NCBI GenBank assembly: GCA_022842305.1
Contig: JALHPY010000030.1
Coordinates: 1 to 35,202, forward strand
Direction of reading: 5' to 3'
DNA from: Rubrivivax sp.
Lineage (GTDB): Bacteria; Pseudomonadota; Gammaproteobacteria; Burkholderiales; Burkholderiaceae_C
DNA length: 35,202 nt
Part shown: piece by piece, positions 17,999 through 29,288 of the stretch
Numbering within the stretch: position 1 is the first letter of the stretch
Layout of the letters: each line of letters opens with the position of its first letter
Notes under the pieces: model-generated
Told to the model about the DNA's origin: nothing
Database searches by the model: none
What the model saw: only the letters and a program-made list of their open reading frames with translations
Program-made: the position numbers and the translations under genes

Positions 17999-18631
17999 GT
18001 GTCCGACTACCCGCAAGACATCTACACCGAGCCCAGCGACATCGACGTCGACACCCTGGCCAACCTGGGCCCGCTGCGGCCGCTGGCCGGCATCTGGCAG
18101 GGCACGCGCGGGCTGGACGTCAAGCCCAAGGCCGAAGGACCCAAGAAGCAGGCGTATGTGGAGCGCATCGAGCTGCAGCCCATCGACCCGCAGACCAACG
18201 GCCCGCAGCTGCTGTACGGGTTGCGCTACCACGCGCACATGACCAAGCCCGACCAGGTGAAGACCTACCACGACCAGGTCGGCTACTGGCTGTGGGAGCC
18301 GGCCACCGGCACCGTGATCCATACCCTGACCATCCCGCGCGGCCAGACCGCCATGGCCGCGGGTCACGCAGCGCCCGATGCGCGCCACTTCGAACTGGTG
18401 GCCACGCTGGGGCTGGAGACCTGGGGCATCTGTTCGGCGCCCTTCCTGCAGCATGCCTTTCGCACGGTGGAGTTCCGCATCGCCGTCACCGCGCACGACG
18501 ACGGTACCTGGGCCTACGAAGAAGACACGGTGCTGATGATCCAGGGCCAGGCCGAACCCTTCCACCACGTCGACAAGAACCGCCTGACGCGGGTAGCCGC
18601 GCCCACGCCCAACCCGTTGGCGCGGCGCTGA
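17999..18631 (+). CDS. Heme-binding beta-barrel (nitrobindin/FABP-like) protein
   Basis: A predicted cytoplasmic protein of about 210 residues resembling the nitrobindin/THAP4-type heme-binding beta-barrel family. Support comes from the N-terminal [16 protein letters not shown] (the G-x-W-x-G motif) and a run of beta-strands: [44 protein letters not shown] and [11 protein letters not shown]. It ends with [12 protein letters not shown], where a histidine may serve near the heme pocket. The GTG at 17999 is preferred. A TTG at 17978 overlapping the oxyR stop (TTGA) would add seven residues and could allow coupling. Its placement after oxyR fits a redox or reactive-nitrogen role, but this is inference. 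Confidence 0.75.
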   Translation: MSDYPQDIYTEPSDIDVDTLANLGPLRPLAGIWQGTRGLDVKPKAEGPKKQAYVERIELQPIDPQTNGPQLLYGLRYHAHMTKPDQVKTYHDQVGYWLWEPATGTVIHTLTIPRGQTAMAAGHAAPDARHFELVATLGLETWGICSAPFLQHAFRTVEFRIAVTAHDDGTWAYEEDTVLMIQGQAEPFHHVDKNRLTRVAAPTPNPLARR

Positions 18632-18761
18632 ACAGCACGGCAGGCCGCGGGCTGCCGCCAGAACTGGGCCGCGCCGACCCGTCAGTTCCGGCCTTGGGCG
18701 GGCACCGCGGCGACGTAGATTGCACATGGGGTCGTCCCGAGCCGCTTTCCCTTGGCCAGCC

Positions 18762-20306
18762 ATGCGCGTCAACCTGCCCATCACCCAGAAAGAGTTCCGC
18801 TTCGCGGACGACCTGCTGATCGTCTCGACCACCGACGCGCAGGGGCGCATCACCCACTGCAACAACGCCTTCGTCGAGATCAGCGGCTACGCCTACGACG
18901 AACTCATCGGCCAGCCGCACAACCTGATCCGCCACCCCGACATGCCGGCCGAGGGCTTCAAGGACATGTGGGCCACCATAGCCCGCGGCCGGCCCTGGAC
19001 CGGCATCGTGAAGAACCGGCGCGCCAACGGCGACCACTACTGGGTCCAGGCCAACGTCGCGCCCATCATCGAGGACGGCCGGCCGGTGGCCTACCTGTCG
19101 GTGCGGCACGCGCCCACGCGCGACGAGATCCAGGCCGCCGAGGCGCTGTACGCGCGCCTCGCGGCCGAACGCGAGCACCCCACGTGGCGCCTGCACGCCG
19201 GCCGTGTGCGCTACATCGGCTGGCGCGACCTGCCCAGCCGCCTGCACCGGCTCACGCTGGGCCAGCGCCTGGGGGTGGGGTTGGCGCTGCTGGCGGCCGC
19301 CATGGTGGCCGGCGTGGCCCGCACATCACCGGCCGCCGCCGGCGTGGCGGCAGGTATCGCCTTGGCAGGCGGCACGGCGCTGCTGCTGTGGTTCCGGCGC
19401 ACGGTGCAAGACCACCTGGACGCGGCCGAGCGCTTTGCCATGGACCTGGCCAGTTGCAACCTCAAGACCCGCATCGACGTCGTGCACCCGCACCCGCTGA
19501 GCACGCTGACGCGGGCATTGGCGCAGATCCAGCTCAACCTGCGCGCGGCCATGAGCGACACCCGCGAAGAAGTGGCCGGCACCATTGCCGCCACCGGGCG
19601 CATTGCGCGCGGCAGCGCCGACCTGTCGGCGCGCACCGACGCGCAGGCCGGCGCGCTGCAGCGCACGGCGTCGTCGATGGAGCAGATTGCCGGCCACGTG
19701 CGCGAGACCGCGACCACCGCCACCGAGGTGCGCCAGGAAAGCGAACGCACGGCCGAAGCGGCGCTCGACGGCCGCCACGCGATCGAGCGCGTGGGCGAGG
19801 CGGTGCAGGCCATCGAGACGCAGTCGCGCCGCGTCTCCGAGATCGTGCAGATCATCCAGAGCATCGCCTTCCAGACCAACATCCTGGCGCTCAACGCGGC
19901 GGTCGAGGCGGCGCGCGCCGGCGAGCAGGGGCGCGGCTTTGCCGTGGTGGCCAGCGAAGTGCGCGCACTGGCCCAGCGCAGCGCCCGCGCCAGCACCGAG
20001 ATCCGCGACCTGATCAAGGCGTCGGCCGAGCAGGTGGCGCAGAGCACGCAGCAGATGGGCGGGGCCAATGCCACCATCGACCGCACGGTGGCGCAGGTCA
20101 CGCGCGTGGGCGAGGTCATACGCCACATCAGCGAGGCGGCGGCCGGCCAGAGCCAGGACATCGCCCGGGTCAACGCCGAAGTCAGCGAGCTCGACCGCAT
20201 CACGCAGGAAAATGCCGCGCTGGTGCAGCAGACGGCGTCGGCGGTGGAGGCGCTGCACCAGCGCACCGAAACGCTCAAGCGCGCCGTCAGCGTGTTCCGG
20301 CTGTAG
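18762..20306 (+). CDS. Aer-like PAS-domain chemoreceptor (methyl-accepting)
   Basis: A 514-residue energy-taxis receptor signalling to CheA/CheW. The ATG at 18762 gives [14 protein letters not shown], the hallmark start of Aer-type proteins. The PAS domain spans about residues 14-115 ([43 protein letters not shown]) and probably binds FAD or another flavin. Two membrane spans lie at about 168-186 and 191-210, followed by a HAMP-like linker. The signalling domain contains the conserved hairpin [20 protein letters not shown] (369-388) and [19 protein letters not shown]. It ends VFRL with no receptor-tail pentapeptide. No other chemotaxis gene is adjacent, and no Shine-Dalgarno is obvious. Confidence 0.92.
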   Translation: MRVNLPITQKEFRFADDLLIVSTTDAQGRITHCNNAFVEISGYAYDELIGQPHNLIRHPDMPAEGFKDMWATIARGRPWTGIVKNRRANGDHYWVQANVAPIIEDGRPVAYLSVRHAPTRDEIQAAEALYARLAAEREHPTWRLHAGRVRYIGWRDLPSRLHRLTLGQRLGVGLALLAAAMVAGVARTSPAAAGVAAGIALAGGTALLLWFRRTVQDHLDAAERFAMDLASCNLKTRIDVVHPHPLSTLTRALAQIQLNLRAAMSDTREEVAGTIAATGRIARGSADLSARTDAQAGALQRTASSMEQIAGHVRETATTATEVRQESERTAEAALDGRHAIERVGEAVQAIETQSRRVSEIVQIIQSIAFQTNILALNAAVEAARAGEQGRGFAVVASEVRALAQRSARASTEIRDLIKASAEQVAQSTQQMGGANATIDRTVAQVTRVGEVIRHISEAAAGQSQDIARVNAEVSELDRITQENAALVQQTASAVEALHQRTETLKRAVSVFRL

Positions 20307-20356
20307 CGCAGCCGGGGTGGCGCGGCCGCGGCTGCAGCGCCGCCGATAATCGCGCC

Positions 20357-22018
<1,662 letters not shown>

Positions 22019-22023
22019 TCGGC

Positions 22024-22045
22024 GCCAGGGCAGGCCGAGCCTGGC
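22024..22045. terminator. Weak inverted repeat between convergent prfC and peptidase genes
   Basis: GCCAGG (22024-22029) and CCTGGC (22040-22045) can pair, with an internal CAGGC-CGA-GCCTG hairpin (22031-22043) as an alternative fold. It fills the 28-bp gap between two stops, so a shared terminator is plausible, but there is no T-run. Confidence 0.25.
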
Positions 22046-22046
22046 C

Positions 22047-24053
22047 TCACGGGGCCAGTGTGCGCGCCAGCAGCTTTTCCAGCCGCTGCAGGTAGTCCGC
22101 GTGGTTCTCGGCCGAGAACCAGGAATGCGCCTCTTGCGGGTAGTCCACGCGCTCGACCGGCAGGCCCGCGGCGCGCGCCGCGGCCTCGAAGCGGTCGGCG
22201 TGGGCCGGGGTCACGCGCCGGTCCAACGCGCCCTGCGCGAGCAGCACCGGCACCTTGATCTCGGCCACACGGTGCAGCGGTGAGGTCTGGCGCAGGCGCT
22301 CGGCATCGGCCACGGGGTCGCCGATGAGGGTGGGCATCACGTAGCGCCGGTGCTGCAGCGAGATGTCGGTGCCTTCGCCGCTGAACTGCAGCGCCAGCTC
22401 GGTCACCCCGGCGTAGCTGGCCGCGCAGCGGTACAGGCCCGGGTGGCGCACCGGGCCCATCAGGGCCGCGTAACCGCCGTAGCTGCTGCCGGCGATGCAC
22501 ACCCGCCGGGCATCGACGCGGCCTTCGCGCACGGCCCAGTCCACCACGTCGGCCAGGTCGTCCTGCATGGCCAGGCCCCACTGCTTCCAGCCGGCTTCGA
22601 AATGCTTCTGGCCCAGGCCGGTGCTGCCGCGATAGTCGACCTGGATCACGCGGTAACCGCGGCTGGCCAGGAACTGCGCCTCGGCCGACCACGCCAGGTC
22701 GGTGCCCCGCACCCAGGGCCCGCCGTGCACCAGCACCACGGCCGGGAGGTCACGCGCCGCTTCCTTGCCGGCAGGGTGGGTCAGCACCACCGGCAGGCTC
22801 AGGCCGTCGCGCGCGGCCACGCGGTGGAAACTGCGCCGGCCCTGGCTGGCCTCGGGCAGCCAGGGGTGCGACGCGCCCAGGCGGGTCAGGCGGCTCAGCT
22901 TGCGGTCGTAGACGAAGTACTCGGCCGGCACGCGGTCGCTGCCGGAACGCACCACCAGGCGTTCGGCGCTCAGGCAGTTGCCGCACACGAGCCGGTTGAC
23001 GCGGCCCTCTGGCAGCGCGGCGTCGATGGCCCGCTGGATGGCCACCAGCGCGGGATCGAACCAGACGCTGCGCTCGCGGTCGGTCTGCAGGTGCACGCCG
23101 ACCACCTGCCGGGCCTGCCTGTCGAACTCGATGCTGCCGCCGATGTCGAAGCCGCCCACCGCGGCCAGCGGGTCCGCGCTCAAGGTCTGCGTGCGCGGTT
23201 CATAGGTGTACAGCGCGGCGGTGTCGCGGCCGCGCTGCGACAGCACGATGACCGTGTCGTCGCCTTCGATGTACAGCGGTTGCAGGACGCGGTCGCCGAG
23301 CGCGGGATTCGACTCGATCTCGACCCAGCGATCCTGCCCGCTGGCGCGCATGAAGAGCTTGCTCAGACCATTGCGCGTGCTGCCCACCAGGCGCAGGTCG
23401 CCCTGGGCGTCGAAGGTCCACGAACTGGCGTGGGGCGGCAGGTCGAAGCTCAGGTTGGTCATCGCCTGGGTGACGGTGTCCAGGCGCGAGATCGCCCGGC
23501 CTTCCATTCCTTCCGACCCCGATGCGACGCGGCGATAGACCAGTACCTCGTCGCCACGCCCATCCCAGGGCCGCCAGAAGAACCAGCCGTAGGTCAGCAT
23601 GCGCGTGCGCAGCCGGGAGCCGGTGGTCTCGTTGTCGCTGCGCCAGGTGATGAGCTGGCGCGAGCGTTTGCCGTCGATGTCGACGGCAAAGGTGCCAGCG
23701 CCGTTGGGGTCGATCATGGCGCCGGGCTCGTAGGCCTCGTACACCAGGCGGCGGTCGTTGACCCAGGCCACGCGGGTGACGTCGGCGTCCTGGATGGAGC
23801 CGACCACCTGGACCGCACCGGGCCGCTCGAGCGCGATCACCGCGGCCACGCTGCGGCCGTTGTCGGCGATCATCAGAAAGGCTGCATGCTGGTTGGACGG
23901 CGAGACCACAAAGCCGGAGAGCTGGGGGGACCGCGCGTAGTCCATGGCCGCGGTGGCCTGGGCCTGGGCCAGCCCGGCGGCCAGGGCGAGCAGCCCGGCC
24001 AGCAGGGCGCGCAGCCAGCACCTGCCGGGCGTGGTGTGCAGCAGTCGGCGCAT
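22047..24053 (-). CDS. Exported S9-family prolyl oligopeptidase-like serine peptidase
   Basis: A 668-residue secreted peptidase of family S9 (acylaminoacyl-peptidase/DPP-like). The N-terminal signal peptide has basic residues followed by LRALLAGLLALAAGLAQAQA, with likely cleavage near residue 32. The middle (about 40-410) is a beta-propeller made of short repeated strands. The C-terminal alpha/beta-hydrolase domain has oxyanion HGGP (443-446) and the catalytic triad S524 in GSSYGG, D611 in QGALDRR and H643 in EAHSW. It probably trims short peptides in the periplasm. It is divergent from ubiA (99 bp between starts) and convergent with prfC. Exact substrate unknown. Confidence 0.92.
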   Translation of the reverse strand: MRRLLHTTPGRCWLRALLAGLLALAAGLAQAQATAAMDYARSPQLSGFVVSPSNQHAAFLMIADNGRSVAAVIALERPGAVQVVGSIQDADVTRVAWVNDRRLVYEAYEPGAMIDPNGAGTFAVDIDGKRSRQLITWRSDNETTGSRLRTRMLTYGWFFWRPWDGRGDEVLVYRRVASGSEGMEGRAISRLDTVTQAMTNLSFDLPPHASSWTFDAQGDLRLVGSTRNGLSKLFMRASGQDRWVEIESNPALGDRVLQPLYIEGDDTVIVLSQRGRDTAALYTYEPRTQTLSADPLAAVGGFDIGGSIEFDRQARQVVGVHLQTDRERSVWFDPALVAIQRAIDAALPEGRVNRLVCGNCLSAERLVVRSGSDRVPAEYFVYDRKLSRLTRLGASHPWLPEASQGRRSFHRVAARDGLSLPVVLTHPAGKEAARDLPAVVLVHGGPWVRGTDLAWSAEAQFLASRGYRVIQVDYRGSTGLGQKHFEAGWKQWGLAMQDDLADVVDWAVREGRVDARRVCIAGSSYGGYAALMGPVRHPGLYRCAASYAGVTELALQFSGEGTDISLQHRRYVMPTLIGDPVADAERLRQTSPLHRVAEIKVPVLLAQGALDRRVTPAHADRFEAAARAAGLPVERVDYPQEAHSWFSAENHADYLQRLEKLLARTLAP

Positions 24054-24152
24054 GGGGGCCTCCCGGGGGCTAACGGCGATGCTGCAGTGTAGTCAAGGCG
24101 AACCGTACCCCGCCAGCGTCGCCCCCTGCGGCACCCTGCCCATAATGCCGCC

Positions 24153-25061
24153 ATGCAAGCCACCGCCAGCCCGCCGCCGCGCCTGCCCCTGTACCTGGAC
24201 CTGATCCGCTTCAGCCGCCCGGCCGGCTGGCTGCTGCTGCTGTGGCCCACGCTGGCGGCGCTGTGGATCGCCGCCGACGGCTGGCCGGGCTGGCATCTGT
24301 TGATCGTGTTCGTCGCCGGCACGGTGCTGATGCGCAGCGCCGGCTGCTGCGTCAACGACGTGGCCGATCGCGACTTCGACCGCCACGTCAAGCGTACCGC
24401 GCAGCGGCCGGTGACGCGCGGCGCGGTCTCGGTGCGCGAGGCGCTGGCGCTGGGCGCGGCGTTGGCCTTCGCGGCCTTCTGCCTGGTGCTGACCACCACG
24501 CCGGCCGCCGTGCTGCTGTCGTTTGGCGGATTGGCGGTGACGCTGGCCTATCCCTATGCCAAGCGCTACGTGGCCATGCCGCAGACGGTGCTGGGCGTGG
24601 CCTTCAGCTTCGGCATCCCCATGGCCTTTGCCGCGGCCCTGGGCGGCACCGACTGGGGCCTGGGCGCCATTGCCGCGGCAGTGCCGCCGCAGGCCTGGTG
24701 GCTGATGGCCGGCAACCTGTTCTGGGTGCTGGCCTACGACACCGAGTACGCCATGGTCGACCGCGACGACGACCTCAAGATCGGCATGAAGACCAGCGCC
24801 ATCACGCTCGGCCGCCTCGATGTCCCAGCGGTGATGCTGTTCTACGCCACCTACCTGGCCAGCTGGGCCGCTTTAGGCCTGTCACTGGGGCTGGGGCGCG
24901 TGTTCCTGCTGGGCATCGCGCTGGCCGCGGCGCAGGCGCTGTGGCACTTCGGGCTGATCCGCGAGCGCACGCGCGAAGGCTGCTTCAAGGCCTTCAGGCT
25001 GAACCACTGGCTGGGCTTTTCGGTCTTTGCCGGCGTGGCGCTGGACCTGGCGCTGCGCTGA
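24153..25061 (+). CDS. ubiA: 4-hydroxybenzoate polyprenyltransferase
   Basis: Integral membrane enzyme that attaches the polyprenyl tail to 4-hydroxybenzoate in ubiquinone synthesis. Both Mg-diphosphate motifs are present: NDVADRDFD (residues 68-76) and [12 protein letters not shown] (196-207). The protein is 302 residues with about eight to nine hydrophobic spans and the typical start [20 protein letters not shown]. No chorismate lyase (ubiC) is adjacent. Its TGA stop is immediately followed by the stop of convergent proC on the other strand, so the two coding regions abut with no spacer (TGATCA at 25059-25064). Confidence 0.96.
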   Translation: MQATASPPPRLPLYLDLIRFSRPAGWLLLLWPTLAALWIAADGWPGWHLLIVFVAGTVLMRSAGCCVNDVADRDFDRHVKRTAQRPVTRGAVSVREALALGAALAFAAFCLVLTTTPAAVLLSFGGLAVTLAYPYAKRYVAMPQTVLGVAFSFGIPMAFAAALGGTDWGLGAIAAAVPPQAWWLMAGNLFWVLAYDTEYAMVDRDDDLKIGMKTSAITLGRLDVPAVMLFYATYLASWAALGLSLGLGRVFLLGIALAAAQALWHFGLIRERTREGCFKAFRLNHWLGFSVFAGVALDLALR

Positions 25062-25868
25062 TCAGCCGCGGCCCAGTTCTGCCGCCCGGTCCCGCGCCGC
25101 GTGCAGCGCGCGCACGAAGGCGGCCTTGACGTCCTGCGCTTCCAGCGACGTGATCGCCGCGTGCGTGGTGCCGCCCTTGCTGGTGACCTGCGCGCGCAGT
25201 TCAGCCGGTGTCAGCGGTGACGCCTGCGCCAACGCCGCGGCGCCGGCAAAGGTGGCCTGCGCCAGGCGCCGCGCCTGGGCCGTGTCCAGGCCCATCTCGG
25301 CGCCGGCCTGCACCATGGCCTCGATGAAGTAGAAGACGTAGGCCGGGCCCGAGCCCGACAGCGCCGTCACGGCGTCCAGGTCGTCCTCGTGCGCCACCCA
25401 CAGGCTTTGCCCGGTGGGCGCGAACAAGGCCTCGACCTCGGCGCGCTCGGCCGCCGTGACGGCGTCGCGCGCGTGCAGCCCGGCGATGCCCTGGCCGATG
25501 AGTGCCGGCGTGTTGGGCATGGCGCGCACCACGCGCGCGCTGCCGCTGGCCAGCTGCACGGCGCTGCTGCGGATGCCGGCCATCACGCTGAGCTGCAGCG
25601 CCCCGCCTACGTAGGGCGCGCAGGGCGCGGCGGCCTCGGCAAACAGCTGCGGCTTGACCGCCCAGACCACGGTGGACGCCGCCGCCAGCCGGGCATCGGC
25701 CGCCGCCAGCGGCGCCAGGCCGAAGGCCTGCGCCAGCTTGTCGCGCTGCGCCTCGAAAGGCTCGACCACCAGGATGTGCTGCGGCGCGCGGCCGCCGCGC
25801 ACCAGTCCGCCGATGAGGGCCGAGGCCATGTTGCCCCCGCCGATGAATGCGATGCTGTTGCTGCTCAT
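25062..25868 (-). CDS. proC: Pyrroline-5-carboxylate reductase
   Basis: Last step of proline synthesis: NAD(P)H-dependent reduction of 1-pyrroline-5-carboxylate to proline. The Rossmann motif FIGGGNMASALIGGL is at 8-22, followed by AVKPQ, RAMPNTPALIGQG, and the family signature region SGSGPAYVFYFIEAM and VTSKGGTTHAAI. The length of 268 residues is normal. It lies 40 bp after the cytochrome gene on the same strand. That gap contains 7-bp inverted arms TGGCGCC/GGCGCCA (25868-25874, 25886-25892) with no T-run. The 3' end abuts ubiA. Confidence 0.96.
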   Translation of the reverse strand: MSSNSIAFIGGGNMASALIGGLVRGGRAPQHILVVEPFEAQRDKLAQAFGLAPLAAADARLAAASTVVWAVKPQLFAEAAAPCAPYVGGALQLSVMAGIRSSAVQLASGSARVVRAMPNTPALIGQGIAGLHARDAVTAAERAEVEALFAPTGQSLWVAHEDDLDAVTALSGSGPAYVFYFIEAMVQAGAEMGLDTAQARRLAQATFAGAAALAQASPLTPAELRAQVTSKGGTTHAAITSLEAQDVKAAFVRALHAARDRAAELGRG

Positions 25869-25908
25869 GGCGCCAGTCTAAGACCGGCGCCACGGCAGCC
25901 TTGCTACA

Positions 25909-27654
25909 TCACAGGCTCTTCAGGTACTCCACCAGCGCTTCCTTCTCGGCCGCGGTGAAGGCCGGCATGGCCGGGTTGAGCGAGCGCAGCACGCCCAGCA
26001 CGCCGTCCACCGCCTCGGGCAGGGTGGGCACGCTGCCGTCGCTGAGGTAGGGCGCGGTGTGCGCCACGCCGCGCAGGCTGGGCACCTTGATGCCGCCGGC
26101 CAGATCGCCGCCCGGTCGTGTGATGGCGGTGAAGGTGCCCGGGCCGGTGAGGTCGGGCGTGCTGTGGCAGCCGCTGCAGCCGGCCTTGCCGTTGAACAGC
26201 TCGAAGCCCAGCTCGGCCTTGGCCGCGTCGTGTGCCACCGGCGCCGGGCTGGTGATGCTGCGCATCCAGGCCTGCAGGTCCAGCAGCTTGTCCCGGGTGA
26301 TGTCGTTGCCCGGCTGGCCGGTTTCGGCCAAGGCCAGGGCGTCCAGCAGCGCCTGCGGGGGCGTGATGCTGAGCTCGGGCGGCAGCGTGCCCTGGGCCGT
26401 GCCGAAGGCGCCGTTGCCGTGCATCACCAGGTCGAACACCGCCTCGGCCTGGCTGGCCAGGGCGTTGTTGCTGGTGCCGTTGTTCTTGAACAGGCCGTCC
26501 CAGCCGAACAGGTAGCCCTGGGCCTCGAGGTCGACGAAGTTCCAGATCGGCGGGTTCTTGGTCGGGTTGACGACGTTGTCTTCCAGCACGTTGTCGGGCA
26601 GGGCGCGGACGTCGAAGCGGCCCGGGCCCCAGCTGCGCAGCACCGCGGCCGTGGCACCGGCATCGGGCAGGCCGGCCACGAAGGGCGTCAGCGACAGGAT
26701 GGTGCCGGCGTCCATCTTCAGGTTGGGCACGCCGTCCATGCGCGGCTGGCCGATGGGCAGCGCGGTGGGGCCGGCCGTCATCTGGAAGGTGGTGGGCGTG
26801 ACGTTGACGTGGCACAGCGCGCAGGTGATGCCGGCGCTGGTCATGTTGCCGGCACCGTCGAAGCGCGCGCGCACGCCGATCACCGCGTCGGCCTGCAGCA
26901 GCAGCTTGGTGATGGCCGGGTCCTGCAGCGCGGCGTCCTTGGCCGCCAGGTCGGCGCCGGTCATCACCGCCACCACGCCCGCCGGCACCTTGTTGATGTC
27001 GACCTGCACGCCCAGACCCACGGCCGCTGCCGGGCTGACGCCGTTGAGCAGCGTGTGCAGGCCCAGGGTGCCGCCGAAGAAGGCCTCGTTGCCGAAGGTC
27101 TCGTCCATCATCACCGTGGCGCCGCGCGCCACGGCCGGGCCGCTGGTGGCCTGCAGCGCGCGGAAGGCCACGCGGTAGGTGCCGGTGGCGGCGCTGGTCA
27201 GCGTCACCGCGCTCTGGCTGGCGTTGCGGAAGAAGCTGGCGCCGGCGCGCTCCCAGCGCCCGTTGCCCAGGCGCGCCACTTCGCCCAGCACCGGGTGCGT
27301 GGGCAGGGCGCTGGCGCGCAGCACCAGCTTGACCGGGGCGTTGAGCGTGACCGGGACGCCGGCCACGGTGAAGGCCACGCGGTAGGCGGCGCCGCGGAAG
27401 TCGGCCGTGCCGAAGGTGCCGGCCGTGGGCAGATCACTGTCGTCGACGCGGTAGACGGTGAGTTCGGCGTCGGAAGACAGCGCACCCGCGGGCACGACCA
27501 CGCTGACATCGCTGCCCGCGCTGAAGCTGCCGCCGGCGCTGGCGCTGACCTGGGTGCGCAGCAGCGCGGCGTCGTCGTCTGAGCAGGCCGAGAACAGGGC
27601 ACTGACGGCCAAGGCCGTGAGGGTCAGGGCAAGGCTGCGGGGGCGGAGGTTCAT
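25909..27654 (-). CDS. Lipid-anchored di-heme c-type cytochrome (peroxidase/MauG-like C-terminus, ZU5-like N-terminus)
   Basis: A 581-residue predicted periplasmic lipoprotein. The ATG at 27654 has AGGA about eight bases upstream and gives a lipoprotein signal with the lipobox cysteine at 24 (ALFSAC). Residues about 36-110 resemble a ZU5-like beta domain (SAGSDVSVVVPAGALSSDAE). Two heme c attachment sites follow, CALCH at 278-282 and CSGCH at 493-497. The segment VPSLRGVAHTAPYLSDGS near the C-terminus is like the second heme domain of bacterial di-heme cytochrome c peroxidases and MauG-type proteins. It is therefore an electron-transfer or peroxide-using enzyme of the periplasm; the exact reaction is unknown. 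The combination with a ZU5-like domain is unusual. A CRP-type site precedes it. Confidence 0.85.
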   Translation of the reverse strand: MNLRPRSLALTLTALAVSALFSACSDDDAALLRTQVSASAGGSFSAGSDVSVVVPAGALSSDAELTVYRVDDSDLPTAGTFGTADFRGAAYRVAFTVAGVPVTLNAPVKLVLRASALPTHPVLGEVARLGNGRWERAGASFFRNASQSAVTLTSAATGTYRVAFRALQATSGPAVARGATVMMDETFGNEAFFGGTLGLHTLLNGVSPAAAVGLGVQVDINKVPAGVVAVMTGADLAAKDAALQDPAITKLLLQADAVIGVRARFDGAGNMTSAGITCALCHVNVTPTTFQMTAGPTALPIGQPRMDGVPNLKMDAGTILSLTPFVAGLPDAGATAAVLRSWGPGRFDVRALPDNVLEDNVVNPTKNPPIWNFVDLEAQGYLFGWDGLFKNNGTSNNALASQAEAVFDLVMHGNGAFGTAQGTLPPELSITPPQALLDALALAETGQPGNDITRDKLLDLQAWMRSITSPAPVAHDAAKAELGFELFNGKAGCSGCHSTPDLTGPGTFTAITRPGGDLAGGIKVPSLRGVAHTAPYLSDGSVPTLPEAVDGVLGVLRSLNPAMPAFTAAEKEALVEYLKSL

Positions 27655-27731
27655 GGTGTGGATCCTGTTTGGTGGTGGTGGGGATGGACGCCAGGGCCGG
27701 TGCGCGCGGCTGGCCGATGACGGATGGCGCG

Positions 27732-27774
27732 ACCATAGGCGTACGCCCGCCAAGGGTATGTGACCCGAGTCACA
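27732..27774 (-). promoter_or_regulatory. CRP-type operator and -10 element of the cytochrome gene
   Basis: The exact palindromic consensus TGTGA-N6-TCACA occurs at 27759-27774. Read leftward, TATGGT (reverse of 27732-27737) is a possible -10, giving a start near 27725. The operator centre then falls at about -41.5, the standard position for a class II CRP/FNR-family activator, and there is no recognisable -35, as expected for activator dependence. The half-site sequence is of the CRP/Vfr kind, not the TTGAT-N4-ATCAA kind of FNR/Anr. The divergent 306-bp gap 27655-27960 also serves gdhA. Confidence 0.55.
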
Positions 27775-27781
27775 CCCAGCC

Positions 27782-27799
27782 GGGCGGGGAAACCCGCCC
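27782..27799. repeat. Stem-loop with GAAA tetraloop in the cytochrome/gdhA gap
   Basis: GGGCGGG (27782-27788), GAAA, CCCGCCC (27793-27799) form a perfect 7-bp stem closed by a GNRA-type tetraloop. It lies 8 bp beyond the CRP-type site, about 160 bp before gdhA. Whether it is transcribed is unknown. Confidence 0.4.
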
Positions 27800-27849
27800 T
27801 CGCCATGAGGCCAGGGTCCAGACATCATGCAAAAGGCGCATGGCAGACG

Positions 27850-27880
27850 GTGACACATTCGGCGACGCCGCGCCTACAGT
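27850..27880 (+). promoter_or_regulatory. Candidate sigma-70 promoter of gdhA
   Basis: GTGACA (27850-27855) and TACAGT (27875-27880) are 19 bases apart, with start expected near 27887 and a leader of about 74 bases. The spacing is long and the -10 matches four of six positions, so this is tentative. Confidence 0.3.
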
Positions 27881-27915
27881 GCCCAGCCATGCGCCGCGGC
27901 CCGCGCGCCCCACGA

Positions 27916-27935
27916 GGGAGCGGCCCGCCGCTCCC
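27916..27935 (+). promoter_or_regulatory. Hairpin in the gdhA leader
   Basis: GGGAGCGG (27916-27923), loop CCCG, CCGCTCCC (27928-27935) form a perfect 8-bp stem that would stand in the leader, about 14 bases before the ribosome-binding site AGAAGGAAA. It could protect the message or affect translation. No T-run follows, so it is not a terminator. Confidence 0.4.
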
Positions 27936-27960
27936 CCCTCTGCCCCAGAAGGAAACCCAG

Positions 27961-29235
27961 ATGAGTTCCACCCTGTCCTACGTCACCCCCACCGCCGACA
28001 GCCCCTGGGGCACCTACCTGATGCAGGTGGACCGCGTGGTGCCCTACCTGGGCCCGCTGGCGCGCTGGGTCGAGACGCTCAAGCGGCCCAAGCGCGCGCT
28101 CATCGTCGACATCCCGATCGAGCTGGACAACGGCGAGGTGGCGCACTTCGAGGGTTATCGCGTGCAGCACAACCTGAGCCGCGGCCCGGGCAAGGGCGGC
28201 GTGCGCTACCACCCCGACGTCAACCTCGAAGAGGTGATGGCGCTGGCCGCCTGGATGAGCATCAAGAACGCTGCCGTCAACCTGCCCTACGGCGGAGCCA
28301 AGGGCGGCATCCGCGTCGACCCGAGCAAGCTGTCGCACAAGGAACTGGAGCGCATGACGCGGCGCTACACCAGCGAGATCGGCATCATCATCGGGCCGCA
28401 GCGCGACATCCCCGCGCCCGACGTCAACACCAACCCGCAGGTGATGGCGTGGATGATGGACACCTATTCCATGAACACCGGTTCCGCCGCCACCGGAGTG
28501 GTGACCGGCAAGCCCATCCATCTGGGCGGCAGCCTGGGCCGCGTCAAGGCCACCGGCCGTGGCGTGTTCGTCACCGGGCGTGAGGCCGCCCGGCGCATCA
28601 ACCTCGAGCTCGACGGCGCGCGCGTGGCCGTGCAGGGCTTCGGCAACGTGGGCTCGGCCGCGGCCGAACTGTTTGGCCAGGCCGGCGCCAGGATCGTGGC
28701 CGCGCAAGACCACACCGGCACCATCTGCAACAGCAAGGGCTTCGACCTGGCCGACATCACGGCGCACGTGCGCGCCACCGGCGGCGTGGGCGGCTTCAAG
28801 GGCGCCGAACCCATGGCCACCGAGGACTTCTGGGACGTCGACTGCGACATCCTGATCCCGGCCGCGCTCGAGGGCCAGATCACCGCGGCGCGCGCCAACC
28901 GCATCAAGGCGAAGCTGGTGCTGGAAGGCGCCAACGGCCCCACCGTGCCCAGCGCCGACGACATCATGGCCGAGCGCGGCATCCTGGTGGTGCCCGACGT
29001 CATCTGCAACGCCGGTGGCGTGACCGTGAGCTACTTCGAGTGGGTGCAGGACTTCAGCAGCTTCTTCTGGACCGAGGACGAGATCAACCTGCGCCTGGAC
29101 AAGATCATGATCGGCGCGCTCAAGAAGATCTGGGACACCGCCGACCGCCACCGCATCACGCTGCGCACCGCCACCTTTGCCGTGGCCTGCGAGCGCATCC
29201 TCACGGCGCGGCAGGAACGCGGGCTGTACCCCTGA
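27961..29235 (+). CDS. gdhA: Glutamate dehydrogenase
   Basis: Interconverts glutamate and 2-oxoglutarate plus ammonia. The ATG at 27961 is preceded by AGAAGGAAA at ideal spacing; in-frame codons further upstream lack this and read into noncoding sequence. Substrate-binding GGVRYHP is at 79-85 and the family signature [14 protein letters not shown] contains the catalytic lysine K114. The nucleotide-binding Rossmann motif is [13 protein letters not shown]. The length of 424 residues fits the hexameric GDH group related to the Gram-positive and archaeal type rather than the roughly 447-residue NADP enzyme of E. coli. Coenzyme preference cannot be told with confidence. The gene is divergent from the di-heme cytochrome gene. 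Confidence 0.96.
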   Translation: MSSTLSYVTPTADSPWGTYLMQVDRVVPYLGPLARWVETLKRPKRALIVDIPIELDNGEVAHFEGYRVQHNLSRGPGKGGVRYHPDVNLEEVMALAAWMSIKNAAVNLPYGGAKGGIRVDPSKLSHKELERMTRRYTSEIGIIIGPQRDIPAPDVNTNPQVMAWMMDTYSMNTGSAATGVVTGKPIHLGGSLGRVKATGRGVFVTGREAARRINLELDGARVAVQGFGNVGSAAAELFGQAGARIVAAQDHTGTICNSKGFDLADITAHVRATGGVGGFKGAEPMATEDFWDVDCDILIPAALEGQITAARANRIKAKLVLEGANGPTVPSADDIMAERGILVVPDVICNAGGVTVSYFEWVQDFSSFFWTEDEINLRLDKIMIGALKKIWDTADRHRITLRTATFAVACERILTARQERGLYP

Positions 29236-29288
29236 GCATGTGGGCGCCGACTACACTGGCGCCAACAGCTCTTCCGGAGTTCTGCGCC

